From Mucilaginibacter glaciei (GTDB lineage Bacteria > Bacteroidota > Bacteroidia > Sphingobacteriales > Sphingobacteriaceae), in the NCBI RefSeq assembly GCF_014773245.1, contig NZ_JACWMX010000005.1, positions 310,001 through 374,000 on the forward strand: a DNA stretch of 64,000 nucleotides, in the 5' to 3' direction. Below the pieces are notes generated by a model that ran no database searches, was not told the DNA's origin, and saw only the letters and a list, made by a program, of their open reading frames with translations. Below are positions 50,186 to 60,898 of the stretch, piece by piece. The translations under genes were made by a program, and so were the position numbers. Each line of letters starts with the position of its first letter. The stretch's first letter is position 1.

Positions 50186-52666
50186 TTAATCTTTCAATGG
50201 AGTAATTGCCTTGTCAGCCGCATCTGCCGAAGCGGTATCACCCATTTTGGTGCGTGCCTCCTTGATGTTGGTTAAAAGCTGTATAATGGTTGGTGCTGCG
50301 CCAAATTGCTTGTACTTAACCCCAATTGCACCTGCAGTCGTAATAAACTCCTGGGTGTAGGCCGGGTTTTTAACGCGCGCTGCAAATTCGGCCATCTTGC
50401 GTATCAACGGGAATTGGGCGTTTACGTCGCTATTTTTAAACTCGTTGTAAACGTATGGCCATTCGGCATCGGTGCCATTAGCAGCATAAACACCCATAAT
50501 AGCTTGTTTAAGTGAGCCTTCTGCATTATTCTGGTAGGTTTTGGCCAACGCCATGGCTTGTTGCGGATCAACCGCACCTATGGCATTCATAGCCGCACCC
50601 TGTACTGCGTATGACTGGCTGGTAACTGCTTGTTTAAACAGGTTTAAATTACCCGCTGCTTTTAACTTACCTAAAGCTGTAATAGCCGCAGCGCGTACCA
50701 GGTTATTCTCGTCTGTTTGGGCAAGCTTTACTAAAACAGGAGTGGCAGAATTGCGTACATCGTCATTAGTCATCGTAGCCGAATTGATCGCCTTGATCCG
50801 TAACTGGTAAAACGTATCATTCATTGCTGATATGATGATCTTTTGCGCGGTTTTATCGGTTTGCTTGCTTTTAGCCCCATCTATTGCCTCAAAACGATCC
50901 AGAAATAATGGCGCATTAAAATATTGGAACGCATACTCATCTAAAGTTTTGGTATCAGTCTTTTTGGTCAATAACACTTTATCGCCGTCAACATTTACCA
51001 GATCCGGCTTGGTAGCCGCCGGGAAGTATAAGGTATCGGTCTTATCGCGCATCCAAACGTTATGGCGCACCTTTTTACCGCCAACGTAAATATCAACCGC
51101 CATTGGTAATATAAAGGCGTTGCCATCCTGTGTTTGCTGCAAATAAACGGCTTGTGTTTTTTTGGCAGCGTCGTAGTTGTAGGTGATGTTTAGCACCGGG
51201 TGGCCTGCACCGTAATACCACTGGTTAAAGAACCAGTTCAGGTCTTTGCCACTGGCTTCTTCCAATGCCAAACGTAACTGCTGGGCTTCGCCGTTTTTAA
51301 AGGCGTTAGTTTTTAAGTAGATGTTTAACCCTTTATAAAAAGCCGCGTTACCTAAATAGTTGCGCAGCATATATAAAATACGGCCGCCCTTTTGGTAGGT
51401 AACCACATCAAACATATCTTCCTTGTCAGCGTAATTAAAACGAACAAGATTTTTGGTTTTGGCAGCCGGCTGACTCAGGTAGTTCACCATATCATCATAA
51501 ATATGCGCGTCGCCTGCGTCTTTACCATATTTGTATTCGGCCCAAAGGGTTTCGCTAAAATCAGCGAACGATTCATTTACGGTGAGGTTGCTCCAGCTTT
51601 CGGCAGTCACATAATCGCCAAACCACTGGTGAAACAATTCGTGTACAATTGTACTGCGGCCGCCGTCATAGTAACGGTCATCCAATTCGCGTTTGGTGCC
51701 CTGTACATAAACACCATGCAACGTGGCAGACGTATTTTCCATCGCGCCGCTTACATAGTCGCGTACAACGATCTGTGAATATTTGTACCAGGGATAATCA
51801 ACGCCTAAAGTTTTTGAATAAAACTCCATCACTTCCGGCGTAAAGCCAAAGATATCCTTAGCGTAAGGTGCGTATTTAGGCTCCAGGTAATAGCTTACCT
51901 CTTTGCCTCTCCAGGTATCTTTATAGATCTTAAAATCGCCCACGGCCATCATAAACAAGTAGGGCGAGTGCGGCAACTCCTGTTTCCAGGTATCGGTGCG
52001 GGTGCCATCGCCGTTAACTTTTTGCGAGGCTAAACGGCCGTTCGATAAGGTAACATATTTAGCAGGCACGGTCATCGCTATCTCTTCGGTAGTTTTTTGG
52101 TTGGGCTTATCAATCGTAGGGAACCATGCTGATGAGGCTTCCGTTTCGCCCTGTGTCCAAATCTGGGTAGGTTTGTCCTTTTCAGTACCATCCGGGTTAA
52201 TAAAATAAAGGCCCTTCGCATCATTAATAGCAGCACTGCCCTTTACCTTCAACTCATTTGGTTTTGAGGTGTAATCGATGTAAATAGTATAGTTGTCGGT
52301 ATTCTGATAAACCTTATCCAGTTTTATCGCAACGGTAAGGCTATCATAAGTAAACTTTAGCGGGATATATTTACCGGCTTTAACCACAGCAATAGTTTTC
52401 AGGTCCATTCCTTTGGCATCAAGCCTTAAGGAGTCGGTAGGGTAAAAGTGAGGTTTTAACGTAACCCACTCTTTACCGTACATATAGCGTTTTTTGTAAT
52501 CGAAACGTACGTCCAGTTTGGTATGGATCAGATCGTTGATCTTTGGGGTAGTTTCCCGGTAGATCTTCAGCTCCGGGTTGTCGGCCTTGGGGGCTTGCGC
52601 AATGACGGTGCTTAACGCGCAAACGCTGATGCTGCCGGCTAATACCGCAGCGTAAATAGTTTTCAT
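50186..52666 (-). CDS. Secreted M1-family metalloaminopeptidase with HEAT-like C-terminus
   Basis: An 826-residue zinc peptidase with a signal peptide (1-23, ending VIAQ). The exopeptidase motif GAMEN is at 307-311, and the zinc site is HELFH at 342-346 with third ligand E365 in TVNESFADF. The C-terminal 300 residues contain alpha-helical repeats (LVRAAAITALGKLKAAG, AVQGAAMNAIGAVDPQQA) of HEAT type. It removes N-terminal residues from peptides, probably in the periplasm, to supply amino acids. It forms its own transcript. Confidence 0.93.
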   Translation of the reverse strand: MKTIYAAVLAGSISVCALSTVIAQAPKADNPELKIYRETTPKINDLIHTKLDVRFDYKKRYMYGKEWVTLKPHFYPTDSLRLDAKGMDLKTIAVVKAGKYIPLKFTYDSLTVAIKLDKVYQNTDNYTIYIDYTSKPNELKVKGSAAINDAKGLYFINPDGTEKDKPTQIWTQGETEASSAWFPTIDKPNQKTTEEIAMTVPAKYVTLSNGRLASQKVNGDGTRTDTWKQELPHSPYLFMMAVGDFKIYKDTWRGKEVSYYLEPKYAPYAKDIFGFTPEVMEFYSKTLGVDYPWYKYSQIVVRDYVSGAMENTSATLHGVYVQGTKRELDDRYYDGGRSTIVHELFHQWFGDYVTAESWSNLTVNESFADFSETLWAEYKYGKDAGDAHIYDDMVNYLSQPAAKTKNLVRFNYADKEDMFDVVTYQKGGRILYMLRNYLGNAAFYKGLNIYLKTNAFKNGEAQQLRLALEEASGKDLNWFFNQWYYGAGHPVLNITYNYDAAKKTQAVYLQQTQDGNAFILPMAVDIYVGGKKVRHNVWMRDKTDTLYFPAATKPDLVNVDGDKVLLTKKTDTKTLDEYAFQYFNAPLFLDRFEAIDGAKSKQTDKTAQKIIISAMNDTFYQLRIKAINSATMTNDDVRNSATPVLVKLAQTDENNLVRAAAITALGKLKAAGNLNLFKQAVTSQSYAVQGAAMNAIGAVDPQQAMALAKTYQNNAEGSLKQAIMGVYAANGTDAEWPYVYNEFKNSDVNAQFPLIRKMAEFAARVKNPAYTQEFITTAGAIGVKYKQFGAAPTIIQLLTNIKEARTKMGDTASADAADKAITPLKD

Positions 52667-52820
52667 ATTGTTTAGTTTGATTGAATACTTATTAAGGGCT
52701 AAATTATAGCTTTTATGGCAATTAAGACGCCCGAAACCGGTTTATGTTACAGGCGTGTAGGCTTATAAAGCAACTTGAATATTGTATTATTATAGACAAG
52801 ACTAAAAACGAACACCCTAT

Positions 52821-52904
52821 TGTTCGGATACGGACGGTTTATGTTTTCTAACCATATTTAAGTAATTAATAAACAGTTACTTACATAATTGGCATGTATT
52901 TGAC
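52821..52904 (+). promoter_or_regulatory. Possible sigma-54-like promoter and upstream palindrome
   Basis: An imperfect palindrome TGTTCGGATACGGACG lies at 52821-52836. About 60 bases further on, TTGGCATGTATTTGAC (52889-52904) resembles the -24/-12 sigma-54 pattern TTGGCAC-N5-TTGC but has GA instead of GC and slightly short spacing. The arrangement of an enhancer-like palindrome plus a -24/-12 site fits what is often seen before such permease genes. The match is weak. Confidence 0.3.
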
Positions 52905-52934
52905 TGTTTAACTTACACATTTACAGTACAGCAT

Positions 52935-55673
52935 GTGAAAACGCAAGACAGGATCTGGTACTTACAGGCAAAAAAGTTAGCCAACGAAGCATCGGCCACT
53001 GAGCTGCAAGAATTAAAAGGCTTGTTGAAAAATAACCCGGACATTGGTAATCAGGCCAAATTGCTGAATAATTGGTGGTACGATAGCCGGCAACAACAAA
53101 CAGATAGTAACCAATTGTTTGATAAGATAAAGAAACAAATTAAAGTTAACGAAGCCAAAGCCGCATACCTGCCACTCAATAAAACCTATTGGAGCGGCAG
53201 GGTTAAGGGCAACAATACGGGCGAAAAAAATTTAGCGATGTTTAAGAACCATTTAAAAATTGCCTTGAGGCAACTAAGCAAACAAAAAATGTATGCCACA
53301 ATTAAGGTGGGTGGCTTTGCCTTTAGCGTAGCGGCATGTATTTTAATAGCCTTATATATCAAAAGCGAAACCGGTTATGACAAGGCTTACCCCGATGCTG
53401 ACCGTATTTACAGGGTAATAGGACAGTATAATGTTGATGGTGTTATAAAAAAAGGGCCTTCGTTACCCGCGCCTTTCGGTAAGGTGTTAACAAGCAACTT
53501 TCCTGAGGTTGAGCAGTCTGCCCGGATCATGCCCAACGCATTATTTGACGGTGCAGGCAGTAACGAGGTAAGTACTGCTAACGATACGCAAAATACACAT
53601 GAGGATGGCTTTGCATACGCCGACCAGGAACTGCTTAACCTGCTGCAGTTGCCTATGGTATACGGCGACAGGAAACACGCCCTTGATCAACCATTTACAG
53701 TGGTGATAGCCAAAAGTAAAGCCGATAAATACTTCCCTAAACAAAACCCTTTGGGCAAGCTGATATACCTGAACGGTGATAAGACAAAACCATACAAGAT
53801 AGGCGGTGTTATGCAAGATTTTCCGGCATCATCGCACTTGCAATACAGCTTTTTGCTAACCCTTACCGGCAAAGAATTGTGGCCGGGCGAGCAAACAGGC
53901 TGGGGCAGCAGCAACTACACCAGCTATGTTAAATTACGGCCGGGTACCGATGTGCCTGCATTTGAAAAGAAACTGGTCAGAAACATCCTGAACAAGTATA
54001 TCATTCCGGATATGGTTAAAGCAGGCAATAAACGCGCCGCAGATATCATGTCTAAATCGTCGTTACATCTGCAGCCCATAGGCGATGTTAACCTGAAATC
54101 ATATGATATAGATGATAATTTATCCCACGGCGATATTCGCTTCATCTGGCTGTTTGGTGGGGTGGCCGGTTTTATTTTAATCATTGCCTGCATTAACTTT
54201 ATCAACCTTTCTACAGCAAGGTCTGCCAACCGGGCTAAAGAAGTAGGTTTAAGGAAAGTTGTAGGGTCAAGCAGGGCGGGCCTGGTACAGCAATTCATCA
54301 CGGAGTCATTATTATATAGTTTCCTGTCTTTCGCCATAGCTATTATCATAGCCGTGATCCTGCTGCCATATTTTAACCTTATGGCAGGTAAAACGCTGTC
54401 CCTACAGTTTCAGTCATGGTGGTTGCTGCCGTCATTAATTGTTGCGGCAGTAGTAGTAGGTATTGCTGCCGGCATTTACCCTGCACTGTATCTATCAGCA
54501 TTTAAACCTATTGCTGTACTTAAGGGTAAATTAAGCACCGGCAGTAAAAGCTCCTTTTTGCGTAATGGCCTGGTAGTATTTCAATTTGCCACCTCAATTA
54601 TATTGATCATCGGCACGCTGGTTATTTATAACCAGATGGAGTTTATTATGAATAAAAAGTTAGGGTACGATAAAGATCAGGTAGTAATGCTGCAGGGTAC
54701 CGATATGTTGGGCAGCCGAATAAAAGAACTTAAAAATGAATTATTAAAAATTGCCGATGTAAAAAGCGTAACAATAAGTGATTTTTTACCAGTTGCGGGT
54801 ACCAAGCGAAACGGTAACGTTTTTTACAACGAGGGTAAAACCCTTGAGGAAGAAGGGTCGGGTGCGCAATATTGGTTTGTAGATACAGACTACCTTAAAA
54901 CCATGGGTATAAAATTAGTGGCGGGCCGCAACTTTTCTGCCCAAATGGCCGGCGACTCGCAGGCGGTGATCATCAATCAAACTATGGCGAATAAGCTTAA
55001 TCTGAAAAACCCCGTTGGCAAACGCATTGCCAATAATGGCGCAGTCAATACGATCATCGGGGTGGTACATGATTTTAACTTCGAATCTTTACGGGATAAT
55101 GTAGATGGTTTAGTAATGCAATTAAGCAACCAAAAATCATCGATAGTATCGGTAAAATTGAATACCGGCAACGTGCATGGCACCCTATCGGCTATTAATG
55201 GTGTATGGAAAACCTTTGCGCCGGCACAGCCTATCCGCTACACTTTTATGGACGAGCGCTTTGCCAGTATGTACGCCGATGTGCAACGCATGGGCCGCAT
55301 TTTTACCAGTTTTGCCATTTTGGCCATTGTAATAGCCAGTTTGGGATTGTTTGGCCTATCGGCGTTTATGGCCGAGCAGCGCAGCAAGGAGATAGGCATC
55401 CGTAAGGTATTAGGGGCCAGCATCAGTAGTATAACTGCCTTATTATCTATGGATTTTTTAAAGCTTGTGGGTATAGCCATTGTAATAGCTACGCCAATTG
55501 GATGGTGGGGTATGCACGCCTGGTTACAGGATTTTGCTAACCGAACCCCAATACAATGGTGGGTATTTATATTAGCCGCAATATCAGCTATCGTTATAGC
55601 TGTAATAACAATTAGCTTTCAATCGATCAAGGCAGCAATGATGAACCCGGTTAAGAGTTTAAAAGCAGAATAA
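52935..55673 (+). CDS. MacB/FtsX-like ABC permease with N-terminal prefix domain
   Basis: A 912-residue permease. Residues 1-85 are a soluble helical prefix (KKLANEASATELQELKGLLKNN, NWWYDSRQQQ) of the permease prefix domain type found in Bacteroidota. The first membrane helix is near 122-142, followed by a MacB-like periplasmic domain, FtsX helices near 405-425, 455-475 and 490-512, then a second periplasmic/FtsX half ending with NPVKSLKAE. Translation starts at GTG. It is the first of four tandem paralogs. No ATP-binding subunit is encoded in the window. Family members move lipoproteins, peptides or drugs; the substrate here is unknown. Confidence 0.88.
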   Translation: MKTQDRIWYLQAKKLANEASATELQELKGLLKNNPDIGNQAKLLNNWWYDSRQQQTDSNQLFDKIKKQIKVNEAKAAYLPLNKTYWSGRVKGNNTGEKNLAMFKNHLKIALRQLSKQKMYATIKVGGFAFSVAACILIALYIKSETGYDKAYPDADRIYRVIGQYNVDGVIKKGPSLPAPFGKVLTSNFPEVEQSARIMPNALFDGAGSNEVSTANDTQNTHEDGFAYADQELLNLLQLPMVYGDRKHALDQPFTVVIAKSKADKYFPKQNPLGKLIYLNGDKTKPYKIGGVMQDFPASSHLQYSFLLTLTGKELWPGEQTGWGSSNYTSYVKLRPGTDVPAFEKKLVRNILNKYIIPDMVKAGNKRAADIMSKSSLHLQPIGDVNLKSYDIDDNLSHGDIRFIWLFGGVAGFILIIACINFINLSTARSANRAKEVGLRKVVGSSRAGLVQQFITESLLYSFLSFAIAIIIAVILLPYFNLMAGKTLSLQFQSWWLLPSLIVAAVVVGIAAGIYPALYLSAFKPIAVLKGKLSTGSKSSFLRNGLVVFQFATSIILIIGTLVIYNQMEFIMNKKLGYDKDQVVMLQGTDMLGSRIKELKNELLKIADVKSVTISDFLPVAGTKRNGNVFYNEGKTLEEEGSGAQYWFVDTDYLKTMGIKLVAGRNFSAQMAGDSQAVIINQTMANKLNLKNPVGKRIANNGAVNTIIGVVHDFNFESLRDNVDGLVMQLSNQKSSIVSVKLNTGNVHGTLSAINGVWKTFAPAQPIRYTFMDERFASMYADVQRMGRIFTSFAILAIVIASLGLFGLSAFMAEQRSKEIGIRKVLGASISSITALLSMDFLKLVGIAIVIATPIGWWGMHAWLQDFANRTPIQWWVFILAAISAIVIAVITISFQSIKAAMMNPVKSLKAE

Positions 55674-55717
55674 ATAAACGAGATAAGGATTTACTAACCA
55701 GACCAAACACTAAGCAC

Positions 55718-58114
55718 ATGATAAAGAATTATCTTAAAGTTGCCTGGCGCAACCTTGCAAAAAACAAGGCGCATACCTTCATCAATGTTACCGGCTTATC
55801 TGTAGGGATGGCCGTATCTATATTGATCGGCCTTTGGATCTGGGACGAGCTATCGTATGATAAATATCACCAGAACTACGACCGTGTAGTGCAGGTGATG
55901 CAGCACCAAACCATTAACGGCGAAACCAGTACGCAAACTGCTATGCCTATCCCGTTAGGTAATATGCTGCGCAGCGATTACAAAAACGACTTCAAATATG
56001 TAACGCTATCCAGCTGGACATTTGGGCATATTGTAACTTATGGCGATAAAAAACTTTTAACCCAGGGTAACTACATGCAGCCCGAAGCGCCGGATATGCT
56101 GTCGCTCAAAATGTTAAAGGGGACACGATCGGGCCTGAACGATCCGTCGTCCATTATGCTTTCGGCAACGTTGGCTAAATCTCTTTTTGGTAATACCGAC
56201 CCTTTGTTTAAGGTTATTAAGCTTAATAATAAAAATGATGTAAAGGTTACGGGGGTTTATGAAGATATGCCGCGCAACACTACCTTTCATGACGTATCAT
56301 TAATTGCGCCGTGGGCGCTTTACTTAGCTAACGAAGATTGGTTAAAAAGGGCATCGGTATCATGGGGGAATAATTCCTTTCAGGTCTTTGCCATGCTTAA
56401 CCCCAACGCGGATATTAATAAAGTCAATGCCCGCATCCGCGACTTAAAGTTAAAGAATATAGCCTTACAGGGCGATAAAGTTGGTGAGTCGTTTCACCCG
56501 CAGGTGTTTTTGCACCCAATGGCAAAATGGCATCTTTATTCAGAATTTAAGCAGGGCATAAACACCGGCGGCGGTATCCAGTTTGTGTGGATGTTTGGGA
56601 TCATCGGCATATTTGTGCTGATGCTGGCTTGTATCAATTTTATGAACCTGAGCACCGCGCGGTCAGAGAAGCGGGCCAAGGAAGTGGGTATCCGCAAAAC
56701 CGTGGGTTCGCTGCGCAGCCAGATCATCCTTCAGTTCTTTAGCGAATCGCTGATGATCACCATTTTCGCATTTGTTATTTCAATAGCGTTAGTAGCGCTT
56801 ACCCTGCCCTGGTTTAACCAGGTTGCCGGTAAGGAAATGTCGATACTGTGGGCTAACCCAATATTCTGGATCATGGGGATTGCCTTTAGTATTTTAACGG
56901 GAATTATCGCAGGCAGTTATCCGGCGTTCTATTTATCATCTTTCCAACCGGTAAAGGTTTTAAAGGGAACGTTCAAGGCAGGAAGGTTTGCCGCCCTGCC
57001 ACGCAGGATATTGGTGGTGTTACAATTTACCGTATCGGTTACGCTCATCATCGGCACCATCATCGTTTTTCGGCAGGTGCAGTTTACCAAAAACCGCGCG
57101 GTGGGCTATGAGCGAACCGGTTTGCTGGAAGTACATTTGAAAACAGACGATATACATAAAAACTTTAGCGCTGTGCGGAACGATCTTTTACAGAGCGGTA
57201 GTATTGTTGAAATGGCCGAATCGGGCAGCCCGCTTACCAACGTTTACTCAAACAACAGCGGTTATGATTGGAAGGGTAAACTACCCGGCCTGCAGGATGA
57301 TTTTGCTTACGTACCCGTAGGCCCGGAATTTGGTAAAACCGCCGGCTGGAAAATTATCGCCGGCCGTGATTTTGAAAAGGGCAATAAGGCTGATTCGAGC
57401 GCGGTGATCCTGAACGCTGCATCCGTTAAGTTTATGGGCTTTAAAAACCCTGTTGGCGAGATCATTATGAACGATAAGGATAAAATGCATGTAATTGGGG
57501 TAGTAGAAGATATGGTAATGTCATCGCCATACGAGCCCGTAAAAACCACATTGTTTGTAGCGCAGAGTGGTTCAACAGGGATCATAGACGTAAGGCTGAA
57601 CCCTAAGAAAAGCACCCGCGAGGCGCTGGCTAAGGTTGAATCGGTATTTAAAAAGTACGACCCGGGTAGTCCGTTCGATTATAAATTCTCTGATGATGAG
57701 TACAATAAGAAATTTGCTACTGAAGAGCGCGTAGGTAAACTGGCGGGATTCTTTACGATATTGGCCATTTTCATTAGTTGTATGGGCTTGTTTGGGATGG
57801 CATCGTTCATGGCCGAGCAGCGCATCAAAGAGATAGGCGTACGCAAGGTATTGGGCGCATCGGTTTTCAGTTTGTGGCGCCTAATGTCTACCGATTTTGT
57901 ATTGCTGGTAGGGATCTCTCTATTGGTAGCCATCCCGACGGCATACTATTTTATGCATGGCTGGCTGCAAAATTACAAGTACCGGGCAGATCTGTCGTGG
58001 TGGATCTTTGCATTGACAGGCATTGCCGCAATTGGTATTACCCTGCTAACGGTAAGCTACCAGAGTATTAAGGCCGCGTTAACCAACCCGGTAAAGAGTT
58101 TAAAAACGGAGTAG
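55718..58114 (+). CDS. MacB/FtsX-like ABC permease, second paralog
   Basis: A 798-residue permease starting MIKNYLKVAWRNLAKNKAHTFINVTGLSVGMAVSILIGLWIW, the standard opening of this family without the prefix domain. It has two MacB_PCD/FtsX halves with conserved segments FMNLSTARSEKRAKEVGIRKTVGS (mid) and MAEQRIKEIGVRKVLGASV (late), and ends NPVKSLKTE. About eight membrane helices are expected. It follows the first paralog by 44 bases and is probably cotranscribed with it. Confidence 0.9.
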   Translation: MIKNYLKVAWRNLAKNKAHTFINVTGLSVGMAVSILIGLWIWDELSYDKYHQNYDRVVQVMQHQTINGETSTQTAMPIPLGNMLRSDYKNDFKYVTLSSWTFGHIVTYGDKKLLTQGNYMQPEAPDMLSLKMLKGTRSGLNDPSSIMLSATLAKSLFGNTDPLFKVIKLNNKNDVKVTGVYEDMPRNTTFHDVSLIAPWALYLANEDWLKRASVSWGNNSFQVFAMLNPNADINKVNARIRDLKLKNIALQGDKVGESFHPQVFLHPMAKWHLYSEFKQGINTGGGIQFVWMFGIIGIFVLMLACINFMNLSTARSEKRAKEVGIRKTVGSLRSQIILQFFSESLMITIFAFVISIALVALTLPWFNQVAGKEMSILWANPIFWIMGIAFSILTGIIAGSYPAFYLSSFQPVKVLKGTFKAGRFAALPRRILVVLQFTVSVTLIIGTIIVFRQVQFTKNRAVGYERTGLLEVHLKTDDIHKNFSAVRNDLLQSGSIVEMAESGSPLTNVYSNNSGYDWKGKLPGLQDDFAYVPVGPEFGKTAGWKIIAGRDFEKGNKADSSAVILNAASVKFMGFKNPVGEIIMNDKDKMHVIGVVEDMVMSSPYEPVKTTLFVAQSGSTGIIDVRLNPKKSTREALAKVESVFKKYDPGSPFDYKFSDDEYNKKFATEERVGKLAGFFTILAIFISCMGLFGMASFMAEQRIKEIGVRKVLGASVFSLWRLMSTDFVLLVGISLLVAIPTAYYFMHGWLQNYKYRADLSWWIFALTGIAAIGITLLTVSYQSIKAALTNPVKSLKTE

Positions 58115-58151
58115 GGGGAGGTGTAAGGATAAAAGGTAAAAGGTTTGCGCT

Positions 58152-58224
58152 GCCGCGGGTTTTCAATCCGTGGTAAACATAGGGTCAGCTTTCAGCTGGC
58201 GTGAGTTGAAAACTCACAGCATAC
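58152..58224. repeat. REP-like palindromic element, copy A
   Basis: The left part (58152-58195) begins GCCGCGGGTTTTCAATCCG and contains a CCGCGGG...CCGTGG near-palindrome, then GGGTCAGCTTTCAG. The right part (58201-58224) is a hairpin GTGAGTTGAAAACTCAC followed by AGCATAC. Parts of it recur at 60772-60830 and 63314-63358. Confidence 0.75.
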
Positions 58225-58300
58225 GGCCCACGAGTTACGCTACGCTAAACTCGCGGGAGCAATTGAATTTAAAAATCACTCAATTAGAATTTAAAAGATC

Positions 58301-60760
58301 ATGATCAATAATTATTTAAAAATTGCCTGGCGAATATTATTAAGGCAAAAGCTGTTTTCGATGATCAATATCTTTGGGTTGGTTATTGGGATGGTAGCTT
58401 GTCTGCTTATTGTGCAATATATCAGCTTCGAGTTGAGCTATGACAAGTTCCACGCAGATGCCGCTAACATCTATCGCATCAGGCATCAAAGCCACAGCGA
58501 GGGTAGTTTGACCGAGAACCTACCCAAAACTTATTCGGCTGTTGGCCCGGCGTTGCAAGCCGATTTTGCAGAGGTACAGCAGCAAACGCGGGTATCAAAA
58601 CTGGTCGGCCAGGTATCGGCACAACAACCCGATGGCAGCATCAAAGCCTTTAACGAACAGCACCTGTATGCGGTGGAGGCTTCTTTTCTGAAAATGTTTT
58701 CCTTCCCGATGGTGGATGGCACCGCCGCCGCTCTTAACAACCCTAATGCCATTGTTATTACGCAGACAACTGCCAACAAGTATTTTCCAAATCAAAGTGC
58801 GATAGGTAAAACTTTAAAGATCCAGCAGCAGGTATCGGGCACCGATATTACCGCCACAGTAACAGGGGTTTGTGATGATGTACCTGCCAACTCTCACCTG
58901 CAGTTTGATTTCCTGGTAGCACAGGATAGGAAGGCAGGCGACTGGGTATATCCTGATTCCTATACCTACATCAAGCTGTCTCCTAATACAGACCAAAAAA
59001 CATTTGAAGCTAAACTGCCCGCCTTTGTAAAAAAGCATGGCGATGATAAAGCCTCAAAATCCAGCTTTACGCAGGGCAAAACTAACGTAGAGGATATTGC
59101 CTTTACCTTGCAGCCACTAACCAGGATTCATTTGTATTCCAACCTTACCGACGAAATCAGCACCGCGGGTAACGGCAATATGGTTTGGTACCTTGGGCTC
59201 ATTGCCGCATTGATATTGGTTATCGCTTATATCAATTACGTTAACCTGTCTACCGCCAAAGTAATTGAGCGGGCAAAAGAAGTAGGCATCCGCAAAGTAC
59301 TGGGCTCGCAGCGTAAGCAACTCATTATCCAGTTTTTGTTCGAGTCGCTACTGCTCAATATTATCAGCATTGTTATGGCGGTGGTTGTAGTGGTATTGGC
59401 AATGCCATGGTTCAGTGCCTTGTGCGGCGTAAAAATGCAGTTCACTTTATGGAAGGATTACACCTACGTGCTGGGCTTTGTTGCTTGTTTAGCGTCAGGC
59501 GTTTTGTTATCGGCATTTTACCCGGCACTTATCCTGTCAAACTATAAACCTGTACAGATCTTAAAAGGAAAGTTCCAAAATACAGCGCAAAGTTTTTCCC
59601 TGCGCAAATCATTAGTAGTGTTCCAGTTTGCGGCCACTATTACGTTTATGATAGGTACCATGGTGGTTTACCGGCAGGTAAATTTTATGAAAGATGCCAA
59701 TAAAGGCATGGATATGAAGCAAACGCTGATTGTTGTCGCACCGCAAAACGTAAGGGCAACTGATGCCGACGCCATCAATTTTATGCACCAGGACAGCGTT
59801 TTCCAAACCGAGCTGATGCGAAGCCCACGGGTATTCGGGGTAACATCTTCGTCAAGTATTCCAGGCGAGACGATCAACTACATCATGTCCTACACCCGGC
59901 CACTACAGGATAAAGGCATCCGCCTGCCCACGCTCGAAATTGGCAGCCAATTCTTAAAACAGTTTAAAGTGCAGTTAATTGCTGGCGAAAATATCTCGGC
60001 AACGGTCAACTATATCAAACAACCGATGATGCTGAACGAAGCCGCCGTGGTTTCATTAGGGTTTAAAAACGCGAACGACGCAATAGGCAAGATCATCCAA
60101 ACAAAAAACGGCAGGGGCAAGGTGTTTGAAAATGAGGTAGTGGGCGTAGTTAAGAATTTCCATCAAACATCATTGAAAGATGCCTTTACACCAACGGTTT
60201 TCCGGTTGATAGATCCATCGAGCGTAACGCATTATGAGTTAAAGGTTAATACGGCCGATCTGCAGGCAACATTAGCGGCTATCAACAATACCTATAAAAG
60301 TGTATTCGCAGGTTCGGCATTTGATTATTTTTTTTTAGATGAGTTCTTTGATAACCAATATCAAACAGAGCAACATTTTGGCAAGGTGTTCAGCCTGTTC
60401 TCGGGCTTTGCGGTATTTGTGGCATGTTTAGGCTTGTTCGGCTTAACGCTCATTACCATTAACCAACGCATCAAAGAGATCGGGATCCGCAAGATATTGG
60501 GTGCCTCGGTACAAAATATCCTTGTTTTGATCGCGAAGGATTTTGTCGCCTTGATTGTCATCGCCAATATCATCGCTTTGCCATTAGCTTATTGGGGCAG
60601 CCACCAGTGGCTGCAAAACTACCAGTTCAGGATAGGTTTCAGCATATGGTTCTTTGTCCTGCCGATGTTGTCGGTTTGTTTGATAGCAGTAACCACTATC
60701 AGTTTCCAGGCCATAAAAGCAGCCATTGCCAACCCCGTGAAAAGTTTGCGCACAGAGTAG
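58301..60760 (+). CDS. MacB/FtsX-like ABC permease, third paralog
   Basis: An 819-residue permease with the same plan as its neighbours: N-terminal helix (about 18-40), MacB-like periplasmic domain, FtsX helices with YVNLSTAKVIERAKEVGIRKVLGS, second periplasmic domain and the late segment INQRIKEIGIRKILGASVQNIL, ending NPVKSLRTE. It is the most divergent of the four (for example LLRQKLFSMINIFGLVIGMVACLLI at the start). It follows copy A of the REP-like repeat, so it may be expressed separately from the first two. Confidence 0.9.
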   Translation: MINNYLKIAWRILLRQKLFSMINIFGLVIGMVACLLIVQYISFELSYDKFHADAANIYRIRHQSHSEGSLTENLPKTYSAVGPALQADFAEVQQQTRVSKLVGQVSAQQPDGSIKAFNEQHLYAVEASFLKMFSFPMVDGTAAALNNPNAIVITQTTANKYFPNQSAIGKTLKIQQQVSGTDITATVTGVCDDVPANSHLQFDFLVAQDRKAGDWVYPDSYTYIKLSPNTDQKTFEAKLPAFVKKHGDDKASKSSFTQGKTNVEDIAFTLQPLTRIHLYSNLTDEISTAGNGNMVWYLGLIAALILVIAYINYVNLSTAKVIERAKEVGIRKVLGSQRKQLIIQFLFESLLLNIISIVMAVVVVVLAMPWFSALCGVKMQFTLWKDYTYVLGFVACLASGVLLSAFYPALILSNYKPVQILKGKFQNTAQSFSLRKSLVVFQFAATITFMIGTMVVYRQVNFMKDANKGMDMKQTLIVVAPQNVRATDADAINFMHQDSVFQTELMRSPRVFGVTSSSSIPGETINYIMSYTRPLQDKGIRLPTLEIGSQFLKQFKVQLIAGENISATVNYIKQPMMLNEAAVVSLGFKNANDAIGKIIQTKNGRGKVFENEVVGVVKNFHQTSLKDAFTPTVFRLIDPSSVTHYELKVNTADLQATLAAINNTYKSVFAGSAFDYFFLDEFFDNQYQTEQHFGKVFSLFSGFAVFVACLGLFGLTLITINQRIKEIGIRKILGASVQNILVLIAKDFVALIVIANIIALPLAYWGSHQWLQNYQFRIGFSIWFFVLPMLSVCLIAVTTISFQAIKAAIANPVKSLRTE

Positions 60761-60771
60761 GGGGAGATGAA

Positions 60772-60830
60772 AGGATAAAGCAGAAAGGTTAAAGGTTGGC
60801 GCTGACATGAGTTGAAAATTCACAGCATAC
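60772..60830. repeat. REP-like element, copy B (internally deleted)
   Basis: The stretch opens AAGGATAAAG...AAAGGTTGGCGCTG, like the flank of copy A at 58126-58151, then passes directly to TGAGTTGAAAATTCACAGCATAC, the right end of copy A. The central CCGCGGG palindrome is missing, as if deleted. Confidence 0.6.
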
Positions 60831-60898
60831 AGGAGCGAAAAGTATAAATTAAAAAACAAGGCTCTTCCCAAACCGGGGAGATTTTAGGAGATGTTATC

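Noticed and set aside
58155..58172. Palindrome in REP copy A as an intrinsic terminator for the second permease gene
   Set aside because: The stem is not followed by a T run, and the same sequence recurs as a dispersed repeat, so a repeat element explains it better.
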